From contig PXAS01000168.1 of the NCBI GenBank assembly GCA_003565815.1, positions 1-15,013 on the forward strand: DNA of 15,013 nucleotides. Reading direction: 5' to 3'. The notes beneath the pieces were generated by a model that saw only the letters and a list, made by a program, of their open reading frames with translations, did not search any database and was not told where the DNA came from. Positions 6,650 through 14,149 of the stretch are shown here, piece after piece; position 1 is the stretch's first letter, and every line of letters begins with the position of its first letter. A program made the translations under genes and the position numbers. Source of the DNA: PVC group bacterium. Lineage in GTDB: Bacteria > Verrucomicrobiota > Kiritimatiellia > SS1-B-03-39 > UBA6053.

Positions 6650-8047
6650 ATGAAGCTGCGGCCACGTCAAATGAAAACGATGAACACCCCATATATCCCC
6701 GGGGAAAATTTCCCCCTCCTCCTTCCCATCGGTTTTCTGCAAACCTCGCTGGAAGTCATCCTGTGCATCGTTTTGGTCGTTTGGGCGTTTTTGTTTGCCT
6801 TCAAGGCATACCGGAAAAAAACAGACCTGCGAAAATCCGTCCATCCCCCTCCCCTGCCCAAGCGAAATGATGAAGACGACGACCCATGGACAATCCGACC
6901 GCGGACAGTCCAATTCCTGAAAGACACCCAGCGGGATTCCGATGAACCGGAACCCGGTCAACCGCCCACTCCGCCAACTGACGACGCAAGCGAAAGTCCA
7001 TTTTTTATCAAAAACATTTGGAATGGCCTGCCCAATGAAGCCGGGGACAGCGCTCGTTTTTTCAAAAATGTTTCCGACCATTTTCATCGGGACATTCACC
7101 AGGGCTACAAGGAAATTTGCAAGAAAGAGAACTGGAGCATGGCGAACATGCAAAAACTGAAAGCCCTGAAAGAAAATCCAAGGACATATGCCCCAGGACG
7201 CGGCGACAGTCTGTATGCAAAACCGATGAAGGCCCAACTCAATAAAGTGCGGGCACTGCATTTGAACAAATGGGTTTTCGCCAGTGGCTTGATCGGCATG
7301 GACAAGGCCCCGGAGAATGTGGATCATGGCCCCGAATTGGATTCGCGGCTTGGTGCAATGACTTTCGGCACCATGGAAATCGGCATTTCCTTGAACATCC
7401 GGGACTGCGCCGACTGGGAACGGGATTTATTTCACCAGATCGCCCTCAACCTCAATTACAAACCCATGGGGCGATTTCTTGACCATGAAGCCCTTTGGAA
7501 AAGCAACAAGACCGGCGTGGTGAACACCATCATCAACTTTCAGGCCGCCTTGCAATCCGACATCCCGGAAAACATCCGCGCCGCGGCCTTGAAAATTCTG
7601 GAAAACCAAAGCGCGGTCTGGGAACTGCGGCGCCGGGGCGGAAAATTGCAAAGCGCGTTTCTTGAATGGCAGGAGTCGGTCTACCGGAAAACGGATCAAC
7701 GCGTCTTCGGGCAGGTGGCAAAATCCAAGGGCATCCCCTTCCGAAACGTCCGGTTTGTCCAGGTTCTGGACCCCTTCAAATTTTGGCCCCTGCGGCTCGG
7801 CAGAAGAGTGCAATACCAGTGGTTGCCGGAAACCGCGTTTGCGACGGAGTCCCTCCCGGCGGAAGGATGGCGGGATCTTCCGCAAATAGAGGCGCTGGAA
7901 ATCTACGCCCCGGCGTTTTATGAAGAAAGCGGTGGTGTGAAACATTATCCCGGCGTGGATCCCAAAAGCTTCGTGAACGCGATGAGCCAACAATTCGAAT
8001 CCCGCCTCAGTCTTGAAACGGTCAAAATCGAAAAGGAGAGCGCATGA
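6650..8047 (+). CDS. Single-span membrane protein of unknown function, first gene of a coupled pair
   Basis: 465 residues from the ATG at 6650, chosen for its ribosome site. One transmembrane segment at about 29-52 (FLQTSLEVILCIVLVVWAFL) is followed by K-A-Y-R-K-K, so by the positive-inside rule the large C-terminal part should be cytoplasmic. After it comes a Pro/Asp-rich linker to about residue 115. The remaining 350 residues look globular with mixed helices and strands, including M-T-F-G-T-M-E-I-G-I-S and, near the end, F-W-P-L-R-L-G-R-R-V-Q-Y-Q-W-L-P. I recognise no enzyme family or catalytic motif. The stop TGA overlaps the ATG of the next gene (ATGA at 8044-8047), so the two products are probably made together and may interact. 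There is a 187-bp gap to the upstream gene and no strong promoter was identified in it. Confidence 0.75.
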   Translation: MKLRPRQMKTMNTPYIPGENFPLLLPIGFLQTSLEVILCIVLVVWAFLFAFKAYRKKTDLRKSVHPPPLPKRNDEDDDPWTIRPRTVQFLKDTQRDSDEPEPGQPPTPPTDDASESPFFIKNIWNGLPNEAGDSARFFKNVSDHFHRDIHQGYKEICKKENWSMANMQKLKALKENPRTYAPGRGDSLYAKPMKAQLNKVRALHLNKWVFASGLIGMDKAPENVDHGPELDSRLGAMTFGTMEIGISLNIRDCADWERDLFHQIALNLNYKPMGRFLDHEALWKSNKTGVVNTIINFQAALQSDIPENIRAAALKILENQSAVWELRRRGGKLQSAFLEWQESVYRKTDQRVFGQVAKSKGIPFRNVRFVQVLDPFKFWPLRLGRRVQYQWLPETAFATESLPAEGWRDLPQIEALEIYAPAFYEESGGVKHYPGVDPKSFVNAMSQQFESRLSLETVKIEKESA

Positions 8048-8739
8048 GCAAATGGTTCTTTTACGAAATGAATCCCGTGATCGCGGAACAATTGAACCTT
8101 CCCGATTTGCCCTTTCCGGTGCGGAAACAAGCCTCCCTGAGTATTTTCAAAGCGGGGAACGTTTCCCTGAGCCGCATTCTCGACGAATTGGATCTTTATT
8201 TGAAAGAGGAACCGGATCTGGTCAATGCTTACCGGGACGCCATTGGCAAGCTCGCCTGGCTGGAAGCCATGGAATCGGGCAGGGAGGGCTTTTTTCAACA
8301 CGCGGCGCATTATCTGCGGCTCGGTTTGGAGTATCAACCTTCCAATTTGTCACTGCGTTGCGAATATGCCTCGGCGTTGCTCGCTTTGGGATTCCATGTG
8401 GAGGCGCTGGAGGAATTTGAATACTTGGTCCGCCATCCACGTAAGCTGTCCGAACCGCTTGTATGGATCGTGGCGGCCCGACTGAATACGATTTGCGGAA
8501 ACCGGGAGCGGGCCGGGGAGCTGCTGGCGGAATTGGACGCCCAATTTCCGCAAACAACGCCGGACGCATCCCGGGAAGCGCCAAGGGAAGCGGGAAACGG
8601 GGACGTGGACGTGGACCCGTTACCGTCCCCGCCCGCCCCGGGTACCGCCCCGCGGACCACCCCGAGCGCCGCCGCGGGCGGAACCGCCCCGGGGGGCCCC
8701 GCGTCCCCGTCCGCCGCCACCGCGCCCGCCCCCGCCTGA
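8044..8739 (+). CDS. TPR-like protein with a Pro/Ala-rich tail, second gene of the coupled pair
   Basis: 231 residues. The ATG overlaps the preceding stop and has a good ribosome site (AAGGAG, 5 bases upstream). Residues 1-60 (M-S-K-W-F-F-Y-E-M-N-P... D-L-Y-L-K-E-E-P) form an unrecognised start. Residues of about 75-165 look like two or three tetratricopeptide-type helix pairs: HYLRLGLEYQPSNLSLRCEY, ALLALGFHVEALEEFEYLV and ARLNTICGNRERAGELLAEL. TPRs bind other proteins, so a partner role with the membrane protein before it is a reasonable inference. The last 60 residues are low-complexity Asp/Pro/Ala/Gly/Thr. Their final 40 codons are the antisense of the RGG tail of the convergent helicase gene, so this tail may be a by-product of that overlap and not a selected sequence. 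Confidence 0.75.
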   Translation: MSKWFFYEMNPVIAEQLNLPDLPFPVRKQASLSIFKAGNVSLSRILDELDLYLKEEPDLVNAYRDAIGKLAWLEAMESGREGFFQHAAHYLRLGLEYQPSNLSLRCEYASALLALGFHVEALEEFEYLVRHPRKLSEPLVWIVAARLNTICGNRERAGELLAELDAQFPQTTPDASREAPREAGNGDVDVDPLPSPPAPGTAPRTTPSAAAGGTAPGGPASPSAATAPAPA

Positions 8740-10767
8740 GTCGCGGTCGCGTTCACGGCGTTGCTTGTGGTGGGTGCGCTCGCGGGGTTCCACTTCCAGC
8801 CAGGCATCTTCGGGATGGGTACATTTCAGTTCCCGTCCAAGGAATTTTTCAATGTCGGGAACCAACATGGCGTCCATCTCGTCGGCAAAGCCCACGGAAC
8901 GCCCTTCGGCGCCCGCGCGGCCCGTCCGGCCAATCCGGTGTACATAATCCTCGGCGTCTTCGGGCAAATTGAAGTTGATGACCAACTCCACCTCTTCCAC
9001 GTGAATGCCGCGTCCGGCGACATCCGTGGCCACGACAATGGGAATCTTGCCGCTCTTGAAGTCTTCCAAAGTGCGCACCCGCTTGGCCTGGGGCACGGCG
9101 CCGGTGAGCAGCGCCGAGGAAAATTCGTAATCCTTCAGGCGGTCACAGAGATACTGGGCACTGTCCCGACGGTTCGCGAAAATCAAACAGCGCGACGGCT
9201 TCAGGTTCCGCAGAAGATTCACGGTGAGCGGAAATTTTTGTTCGTCGGTCACAATGAACACCGTTTGGTCCACGCTGTCGGCGGCCACGTTTTCGGGCTC
9301 GATCACCACGGACACCGCGTCACGGGTCCAGGATTCCGCCAGTTTGCGCACGTCATCGGTGAAGGTGGCGCTGAAAAAGAGGGTTTGCCGTTTGTCTTTG
9401 TGGGGGGTGGCATACACGATGCGCTTCACATCGGGAATGAATCCCATGTCGAGCATCCGGTCGGCCTCGTCCAAAACCAAGGTTTCCACGTGAGAGAGGT
9501 TGATGACTTTTTTGCGGAGAAAATCAAGCAGACGCCCGGGAGTGGCGGCAACCAAATCCACCACGTTGTCCATCAAGGCGTCTTTTTGGGCTTCAAAGTC
9601 GAGTCCGCCATAAACGGGCAGGGTTTGGAACGGGGTGTATTTCCCGATTTCCGCGGCTTCTTCTTCGATCTGGAGAACCAATTCCCGGGTGGGGGCGACA
9701 ATCAGGATGCGGGGCGCGCCCTTGGGCGGATCCTGACGGGGATTGCGCAGCATCCGGGTGAAGCTGGCCAGCAGAAACGCGGCGGTTTTCCCGGTGCCGG
9801 TTTGGGCTTGCCCCAACCCATCGCGTCCATCCAACAGGGTCGGCAAAATTTCCGCCTGAATGGGCGTGCAATATTCATAGCCCAAATCACTGACCGCATG
9901 CAACAATTGGGAGGGCAGGTTCAAATCCGTAAAGCGGGTTTTGCCTTCTTTTTCGGCCACCAGGTATTGCGCGGGCGTCCAATCGCCGTGCTCGGATTTG
10001 GGACGCGGAAATGAAAAGCCCTTGCCGCGGCTGGGGGTGTTTTCCCGTTCGCGGGAAGGTTCGCCACGCCCGGATTCCGATGACCGGGAACGCGGAGCCC
10101 GGCGCCCCCGCCCGCGGCTCCTGTTCTCGGCTGGGTCTCCGGCTTGGGTTCCGCTTTGCCTTTCGCCCTTGTTTCCTTCCTTGCTTTCACGTGGCGCTTT
10201 GTCGCGTCGTCCCTCGTTTTTGCCATTCTCTTTGGAGGAGGCCGCGGGTTTCCGAGGGGAACGCTTTTCACCGGCTTTGTCCGCGCCGGGTTTGGTGTCC
10301 CTGGGTTTGCTGGCCCGGGATTTGGCCGCGCGGGGTTTGGGTTTCTCCGGGGCTTCCGATTGTCCGGCATCCGCTTTGGGCGTGGGGGTACGGGCCTTGG
10401 AAGGGCGCCACTCCTCGGCGGCGGCTTCCCGGGAACGGACTTTTTTCGCCTGGCGCAAGGGTTCGGGCATGTGACCCTCGTGCGAATCGTCCCCCGCGGG
10501 TTTCCGTTTGCGGGCCGGCCGTTTGGCCGCGGGTTTGGCCTCCGCCTCCTTCGCGGAATGCGCATCGACGGGCGGCGGCGCGACCGTTTTCGTTTCCGCA
10601 TCAACAGCGGGCGAGGCCGCCGAATCCGCCTTTGGGGCGGATGTTTTTTTCGGCGCCGCTTTGCGGGGCGCGGGCTTCTCTGGGGCCGGCGTTTCCGACT
10701 CGACCCCTTCCCCGACGGCTTTGGGCTTCATCAGGGAACGTACTTTATTGATTAATTTCTTGGGCAT
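8620..10767 (-). CDS. DEAD-box ATP-dependent RNA helicase with long basic N-terminal extension and RGG tail
   Basis: Unwinds RNA duplexes using ATP, in ribosome assembly or mRNA turnover. Counting from the ATG at 10767 (715 residues; a TTG at 10782 would add five), the core at about 288-650 has all motifs: Q motif CTPIQ near 300-304, Walker A AQTGTGKT 321-328, PTREL 359-363, TPGR near 409-412, DEAD 433-436, SAT 466-468, ATDVAGRG 580-587 and HRIGRTGR 610-617. It is of the RhlE/RhlB-like bacterial type. Unusual are the roughly 255 residues before the core, rich in Lys, Arg, Ala, Pro and Ser with no hydrophobic core and so probably disordered and RNA-binding, and the Gly/Arg-rich end (about 675-715). 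Most bacterial relatives have 400-500 residues. The gene is divergent from plsC and overlaps the TPR-like gene tail-to-tail by 120 bp. Confidence 0.95.
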   Translation of the reverse strand: MPKKLINKVRSLMKPKAVGEGVESETPAPEKPAPRKAAPKKTSAPKADSAASPAVDAETKTVAPPPVDAHSAKEAEAKPAAKRPARKRKPAGDDSHEGHMPEPLRQAKKVRSREAAAEEWRPSKARTPTPKADAGQSEAPEKPKPRAAKSRASKPRDTKPGADKAGEKRSPRKPAASSKENGKNEGRRDKAPRESKEGNKGERQSGTQAGDPAENRSRGRGRRAPRSRSSESGRGEPSRERENTPSRGKGFSFPRPKSEHGDWTPAQYLVAEKEGKTRFTDLNLPSQLLHAVSDLGYEYCTPIQAEILPTLLDGRDGLGQAQTGTGKTAAFLLASFTRMLRNPRQDPPKGAPRILIVAPTRELVLQIEEEAAEIGKYTPFQTLPVYGGLDFEAQKDALMDNVVDLVAATPGRLLDFLRKKVINLSHVETLVLDEADRMLDMGFIPDVKRIVYATPHKDKRQTLFFSATFTDDVRKLAESWTRDAVSVVIEPENVAADSVDQTVFIVTDEQKFPLTVNLLRNLKPSRCLIFANRRDSAQYLCDRLKDYEFSSALLTGAVPQAKRVRTLEDFKSGKIPIVVATDVAGRGIHVEEVELVINFNLPEDAEDYVHRIGRTGRAGAEGRSVGFADEMDAMLVPDIEKFLGRELKCTHPEDAWLEVEPRERTHHKQRRERDRDSGGGGRGGGGRGRGAPRGGSARGGARGGPRGGTRGGRGR

Positions 10768-10861
10768 AATGGTTTTCTTCAAACGTTTGTTCTACATCCT
10801 CAAGGATCACTCCCGTATCAAATAATCATGCGCTGGCCCCGATCCCGAGGTTTTCTAAAGA

Positions 10862-10889
10862 TTGACTGGAAGGAAAGCTCCTATATAAG
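10862..10889 (+). promoter_or_regulatory. Promoter of the plsC-pyrF-gmhA operon
   Basis: TTGACT (10862-10867), a 16-bp spacer and TATAAG (10884-10889) each match the sigma-70 consensus at five of six positions. The predicted transcript start near 10896 leaves only about 8 bases before the plsC ATG at 10904. It lies in the divergent gap between the helicase and plsC. Confidence 0.6.
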
Positions 10890-10903
10890 AACTCCCCTTT
10901 ACG

Positions 10904-11623
10904 ATGACTTTCTTCAGAACGCTATTCTTTTTTCTTGTTTTCTGGTCACACCAGCTGTTGATCCTGCCGCTTTTGCTGTATTTTACCCGAGTGGCCAAAC
11001 GAAAAAGCCCTGCCGAGGCCCGGGTCCGCGCCGCCTATATCGGACGCCGCTGGGGAAAAATGGTCGCCTGGCTGGGCGGGGCCCGGGTGGATGTCACGGA
11101 CAACGCCGATCTTTCCGAGGACGAAACCGTGCTCATCGTCTCCAATCATCAGGGTGAATTCGACATCCCCATTCTCATCGGCCACGCGGGATGTACCCCC
11201 GGTTTCGTGGCCAAAAAAGAATTGCAAAACATCCCGCTGGTGAGCCATTGGATGCGTTTGCTGGGATGTGTTTTCCTGGACCGCGAAGACCGCCGCAAGC
11301 AAATTGCCCAAGTGCGGGAAATCATCGAACTGCTCAAATCCGGGCACAGCATGGTCATTTTTCCCGAAGGCACCCGCAGCGGATCGGATGAATTGCTGCC
11401 CTTCGCCAAAGGGAGCCTCAACATCGCCGTCAAAGCGGGCGTGCGTATCCTGCCCATCACTCTGAGCGGAAGTTGGAAACTCATGCCCAAAGGAAAACCA
11501 CGCTTGCCAGGGGGAACCGTCCGCTTGGTTCGCCATCCGCTTTTGGATCCCGCCGCCCTCTCCCCGGAGAAACAGGCAAGGCTGCATGAAATCGTCCGCG
11601 ACCAAATCGCCTCCGCCTTGTAG
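10904..11623 (+). CDS. plsC: 1-acyl-sn-glycerol-3-phosphate acyltransferase (PlsC family)
   Basis: Transfers an acyl chain to lysophosphatidic acid to make phosphatidic acid, the second acylation of phospholipid synthesis, at the inner face of the cytoplasmic membrane. The 239 residues are the typical length. A hydrophobic N-terminal segment (about 4-28, TFFRTLFFFLVFWSHQLLIL) anchors it. The catalytic HX4D motif is seen as NHQGEFD (H82, D87), and the substrate-binding FPEGTRS as residues 153-159. The motif with the conserved Arg after strand G-C-V-F-L-D-R is at about 121-127, and the PITL-S-G segment comes later. The family commonly has S within NHxSxxD; here the residue is Glu, still compatible with HX4D. 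First gene of a tight + strand operon with pyrF 40 bp downstream (7 bp if pyrF starts at 11631). A short-leader promoter lies right before it. Confidence 0.93.
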   Translation: MTFFRTLFFFLVFWSHQLLILPLLLYFTRVAKRKSPAEARVRAAYIGRRWGKMVAWLGGARVDVTDNADLSEDETVLIVSNHQGEFDIPILIGHAGCTPGFVAKKELQNIPLVSHWMRLLGCVFLDREDRRKQIAQVREIIELLKSGHSMVIFPEGTRSGSDELLPFAKGSLNIAVKAGVRILPITLSGSWKLMPKGKPRLPGGTVRLVRHPLLDPAALSPEKQARLHEIVRDQIASAL

Positions 11624-11663
11624 CCGACAAATGAATCCACTCACATCAACCCCACCTCCTTTC

Positions 11664-12446
11664 ATGACCTACGCCGACAAACTCCATCACCGCATTGCCG
11701 CCATTCAGTCCCATCTCTGCGTCGGGATTGACCCCCGTCCCGACCTCATCGAAGGACCCGTGGAACCTTTTCTGGAACGGGTGATCGCCACCACCGCCCC
11801 CCACGCGGCGGCCTTCAAGCCCAACGCCGCCTATTTCGAGGCGCTCGGCGCCGAAGGCGTGCAAATATTGGAACGCCTCCTGACCCGCATCCCCGACGAA
11901 ATCCCCGTGGTGCTCGACGTCAAACGCAGCGACATCCCGGAAACCATGAAATATTACGCCGAAGCCTATTTCGGAAAATGGCGGGTGGATGCCGTGACCC
12001 TCAACGGACTCATGGGCTTTGACAGCATCGAGCCGTTTTTGCAATCCCCGGGCCGGGGCGTCTATCTTCTTGGGGTCACCTCCAATTCCGGCGCCGCCGA
12101 TGTCGAACTGCGGAAAGTCGGCGACCGATACGTCTTTGAATTCATGCAGGACTATGCCGAACGCGCCCGGGATCTGCCCGGGGACGTCGGACTGGTGGTG
12201 GGCCTCACCAATGTCTCCGACGAAGTCCTCTCCCGCGTGGCCGACCTTCCGCTGCTGGTGCCCGGCCTCGGGGCACAGGGCGGCGATTTGAGCCGTCTGC
12301 GGGTCTCGGACCGCAAAGCCCCGCTGCTCATCAATGCCTCCCGCTCCATCCTCTATGGCGCCGAGGGCACTCCCGAAACCCGGGCCGCCGCCGCGAAAGC
12401 CAAAATCTTGGCCGCTTTTGCGGCCGAATCAAGGAAAACGCCATGA
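11664..12446 (+). CDS. pyrF: Orotidine 5'-phosphate decarboxylase
   Basis: Decarboxylates OMP to UMP, the last step of de novo pyrimidine synthesis, in the cytoplasm. 260 residues from the ATG at 11664, with the conserved beginning A-D-K-L...S-H-L-C-V-G-I-D-P. An in-frame ATG at 11631 would add 11 residues of poor quality (Pro/Thr/Ser) and is less likely. The catalytic Asp-Lys-Asp array is D85-V-K87-R-S-D90 in VVLDVKRSDIPET; K52 in A-F-K-P-N and D23 in V-G-I-D-P complete the active site. Later come VTLNGLMGFDSIEPFL, GVYLLGVTSNSGAAD, V-P-G-L-G-A-Q-G-G-D and NASRSILYG. The length and DxKxxDI motif fit the longer, class 2 (about 260-310 residue) OMP decarboxylases. The stop overlaps the next start (ATGA, 12443-12446), so translation is coupled. 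Confidence 0.95.
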   Translation: MTYADKLHHRIAAIQSHLCVGIDPRPDLIEGPVEPFLERVIATTAPHAAAFKPNAAYFEALGAEGVQILERLLTRIPDEIPVVLDVKRSDIPETMKYYAEAYFGKWRVDAVTLNGLMGFDSIEPFLQSPGRGVYLLGVTSNSGAADVELRKVGDRYVFEFMQDYAERARDLPGDVGLVVGLTNVSDEVLSRVADLPLLVPGLGAQGGDLSRLRVSDRKAPLLINASRSILYGAEGTPETRAAAAKAKILAAFAAESRKTP

Positions 12447-13072
12447 ACCGCCTCGAAACCCTGCTCGAACACTATCCGCAACTGGCGCCCTGCGCGTCCG
12501 ATCTTCTTGCGGCCTGCAAATGCCTGTTGGAAGCCTACAAGCGCGGTAACAAATTGATGCTCTGCGGCAACGGCGGCAGCGCCGCGGACGCCGATCACAT
12601 CGCCGGCGAATTGCTCAAAGGATTTCAATCCAGGCGCCCCCTGCCCCCCGACATGCGGGAACGGCTGGGCAACGATCTGGCCGACAACCTTCAGGGGTCC
12701 CTGCCCGCCATTCCGCTGACCGCTTTTCCGGCTCTGGGCAGCGCCTACCTCAATGACGTCGACGCCGTCTATACCTACGCGCAACTGGTGTACGGACTCG
12801 GCAAACCCGGGGACGTCCTGCTCGGCATTTCCACCTCCGGCAATGCCCGCAATGTTGGCCTCGCCCTCCGCACCGCCCGCGCCCTCGGCATCCACACCCT
12901 CGGACTCAGCGGCGAAACCGGCGGTGAAATGCTCAAGCATTGCGACCTCTGCATTCGCGTCCCCTCCCGCGAAACCTATCGCATTCAGGAATACCACCTG
13001 CCCATTTACCACACCCTCTGTCTCATGCTCGAAGACGAGATCTTTGAAAACCAGCCCCCTCCGACCCCCTGA
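12443..13072 (+). CDS. gmhA: GmhA-like SIS-domain sugar-phosphate isomerase (sedoheptulose 7-phosphate isomerase type)
   Basis: Likely converts sedoheptulose 7-phosphate to D-glycero-D-manno-heptose 7-phosphate, the first step of heptose synthesis for lipopolysaccharide core or surface glycans. 209 residues with a single SIS domain. Seen: LMLCGNGGSAADADHIAGEL (phosphate loop at 42-48, E56 matching the catalytic E65 of the E. coli enzyme), GDVLLGISTSGNARNV (123-138, second phosphate loop), a G-E-T-G-G-E turn, and R-I-Q-E-Y-H-L-P-I-Y-H (180-190) with Q182 and H190 matching catalytic Q172 and H180. Between the first and second part is a loop (about 66-100) longer than in E. coli. AAGGA lies 7 bases before the ATG. 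The ATG overlaps the pyrF stop. A related SIS protein of other specificity cannot be fully excluded, but the conserved residues favour GmhA. Confidence 0.85.
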   Translation: MNRLETLLEHYPQLAPCASDLLAACKCLLEAYKRGNKLMLCGNGGSAADADHIAGELLKGFQSRRPLPPDMRERLGNDLADNLQGSLPAIPLTAFPALGSAYLNDVDAVYTYAQLVYGLGKPGDVLLGISTSGNARNVGLALRTARALGIHTLGLSGETGGEMLKHCDLCIRVPSRETYRIQEYHLPIYHTLCLMLEDEIFENQPPPTP

Positions 13073-13078
13073 AAATAA

Positions 13079-13726
13079 AGATTCCCCGGTTACGAAACCG
13101 ACAGTCTGACCGACCTCTTTCTCGATGAAATCGACCGTCTCGGACAAAACCCCGACCGGCCCTTTTTCGGCGTGCTGTCCGTACACCCCCCGCACACGCC
13201 CAACCTGGCCCCGCCCGAAGACATGGCCCGCCACAACCCCGGCACCCTCCAACTCCGCCCCAACGTCCCTCCCGTTCCCCGCATCGACGAACTGGCCCGC
13301 CGCGAACTCGCCGGCTATTACGCCCAAATCGAAAACCTCGACCGCAACGTCGGCCGCGTGCTCCAACGACTGCGCGAACGGGATCTTCTCGACGACACCC
13401 TGGTGGTTTTCTTTTCCGATCATGGCGACTGCATGGGCTCCCACGGCTACATTCAACACACGCAATACAAGCGATTGCATGACGGACTCAACCTCCCCTG
13501 GCGCGGCGTGGTCACAAAAGACGGCTGGAAATACGTCTGCATCCCCAATGCCCCCTTTGGCATGTGGAACCTGAACGAAGACCCCTACGAAATGGCGAAT
13601 CTCGCCTTCAACCAACGCTTCATCCACAAACGGAAAGAACTCCAGCTCCGCCTGCAAAAATGGATCGAGGACACCGGCGATGCTTTTGATTTGCCCCCGC
13701 TTCCCCCGGAAAAAACCCCTTCTTGA
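13079..13726 (+). pseudogene. Sulfatase remnant, lacking the 5' part and probably an internal block
   Basis: An in-frame TAA at 13076-13078, four bases after the gmhA stop, precedes sulfatase-like sequence that begins in mid-protein: G-Y-E-T-D-S-L-T-D, then R-P-F-F-G-V-L-S-V-H-P-P-H-T-P, the alpha/beta arylsulfatase middle region. The N-terminal third with the formylglycine motif C-x-P-S-R and the first metal ligands is absent. LVVFFSDHGDCMGSHG keeps the metal-binding D-H-G. Right after it, HTQYKRLHDGLNLPWRGVVT joins to DGWKYV and LNEDPYEMANLAF, the C-terminal end. Members of the family have roughly 100 or more residues between these, with the substrate-site helix and the D-x-x-P-T-L-L region, so an in-frame deletion is likely. 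A GTG at 13172 could start a 184-residue product, but it could not be an active sulfatase. Sulfatases are abundant in PVC-group genomes. Confidence 0.8.
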
Positions 13727-13874
13727 TGCAAACGCCCATTTAGGCTGCGGAAGGTCTTTTCATAGCGGGAAGGCATACACATCCCCTTTGCCCCCCTCAA
13801 GGGCGGATGGAAGACAAACGGCTTGGTTCTGACGAGTCTGTAGGGATCAAAACATTTTTTTTAAAATCCAGGGG

Positions 13875-13903
13875 TTGACAGTTTTCATTGGTATCATAAT
13901 AAT
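13875..13903 (+). promoter_or_regulatory. Promoter of the RHH/PIN toxin-antitoxin operon
   Basis: TTGACA (13875-13880, perfect), a 17-bp spacer and AATAAT (13898-13903, five of six). The ATG of the antitoxin at 13910 lies just where transcription should start, so the message is probably leaderless. Confidence 0.7.
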
Positions 13904-13905
13904 AC
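13891..13905. promoter_or_regulatory. Palindromic operator over the -10 element
   Basis: GTATCATAATAATAC reads as GTAT-n-AT-n-AT-n-ATAC on both strands, i.e. a 15-bp palindrome apart from the three n positions. It covers the -10 of the TA promoter. RHH antitoxins bind such sites and repress their own operon (established for FitA/VapB types); binding here is inferred. Confidence 0.5.
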
Positions 13906-13909
13906 TAGT

Positions 13910-14149
13910 ATGAAATCAATACATATTCGTCAAATCAACGAGGAGACCCTGGAAGGCTTGAAACGCCGTGCGCGAAAACACCGCCGCTCCCTGCAAAAAG
14001 AAATCGAGACGCTTCTGGAGGATGCCGCACGCATGTTGCCTGAGCAAGAACAGGAGACCTCCATTACCGCCAGTCTCCATATTGTCGGAAGCGGACGTAC
14101 TCGGTCAGACTGGTCAAGGGAAGAAATGTATGCCGACGACGGACGATAA
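13910..14149 (+). CDS. Ribbon-helix-helix antitoxin (FitA/VapB-like)
   Basis: 79 residues. The N-terminal half is a classic RHH DNA-binding domain: strand M-K-S-I-H-I-R-Q-I-N, then E-E-T-L-E-G-L-K-R-R-A-R-K-H, then R-S-L-Q-K-E-I-E-T-L-L-E-D-A-A (about residues 1-42), close to the FitA-type plasmid-stability antitoxins. The C-terminal half (about 43-79, ending S-D-W-S-R-E-E-M-Y-A-D-D-G-R) is acidic and should wrap around the PIN toxin and block its active site. As in related systems it probably represses its own promoter together with the toxin; a palindrome covers the -10 element. The reading frame overlaps the toxin start by 20 bases. There is no Shine-Dalgarno before the ATG, which sits at the predicted transcript start. 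Confidence 0.9.
   Translation: MKSIHIRQINEETLEGLKRRARKHRRSLQKEIETLLEDAARMLPEQEQETSITASLHIVGSGRTRSDWSREEMYADDGR

Noticed and set aside
8761..10014. 417-codon open frame on the plus strand
   Set aside because: Antisense of the DEAD-box helicase core, which is unambiguous; no recognisable domain.
12353..13657. 434-codon open frame on the minus strand
   Set aside because: Antisense of pyrF end, gmhA-like gene and sulfatase remnant; composition is that of a shadow frame.
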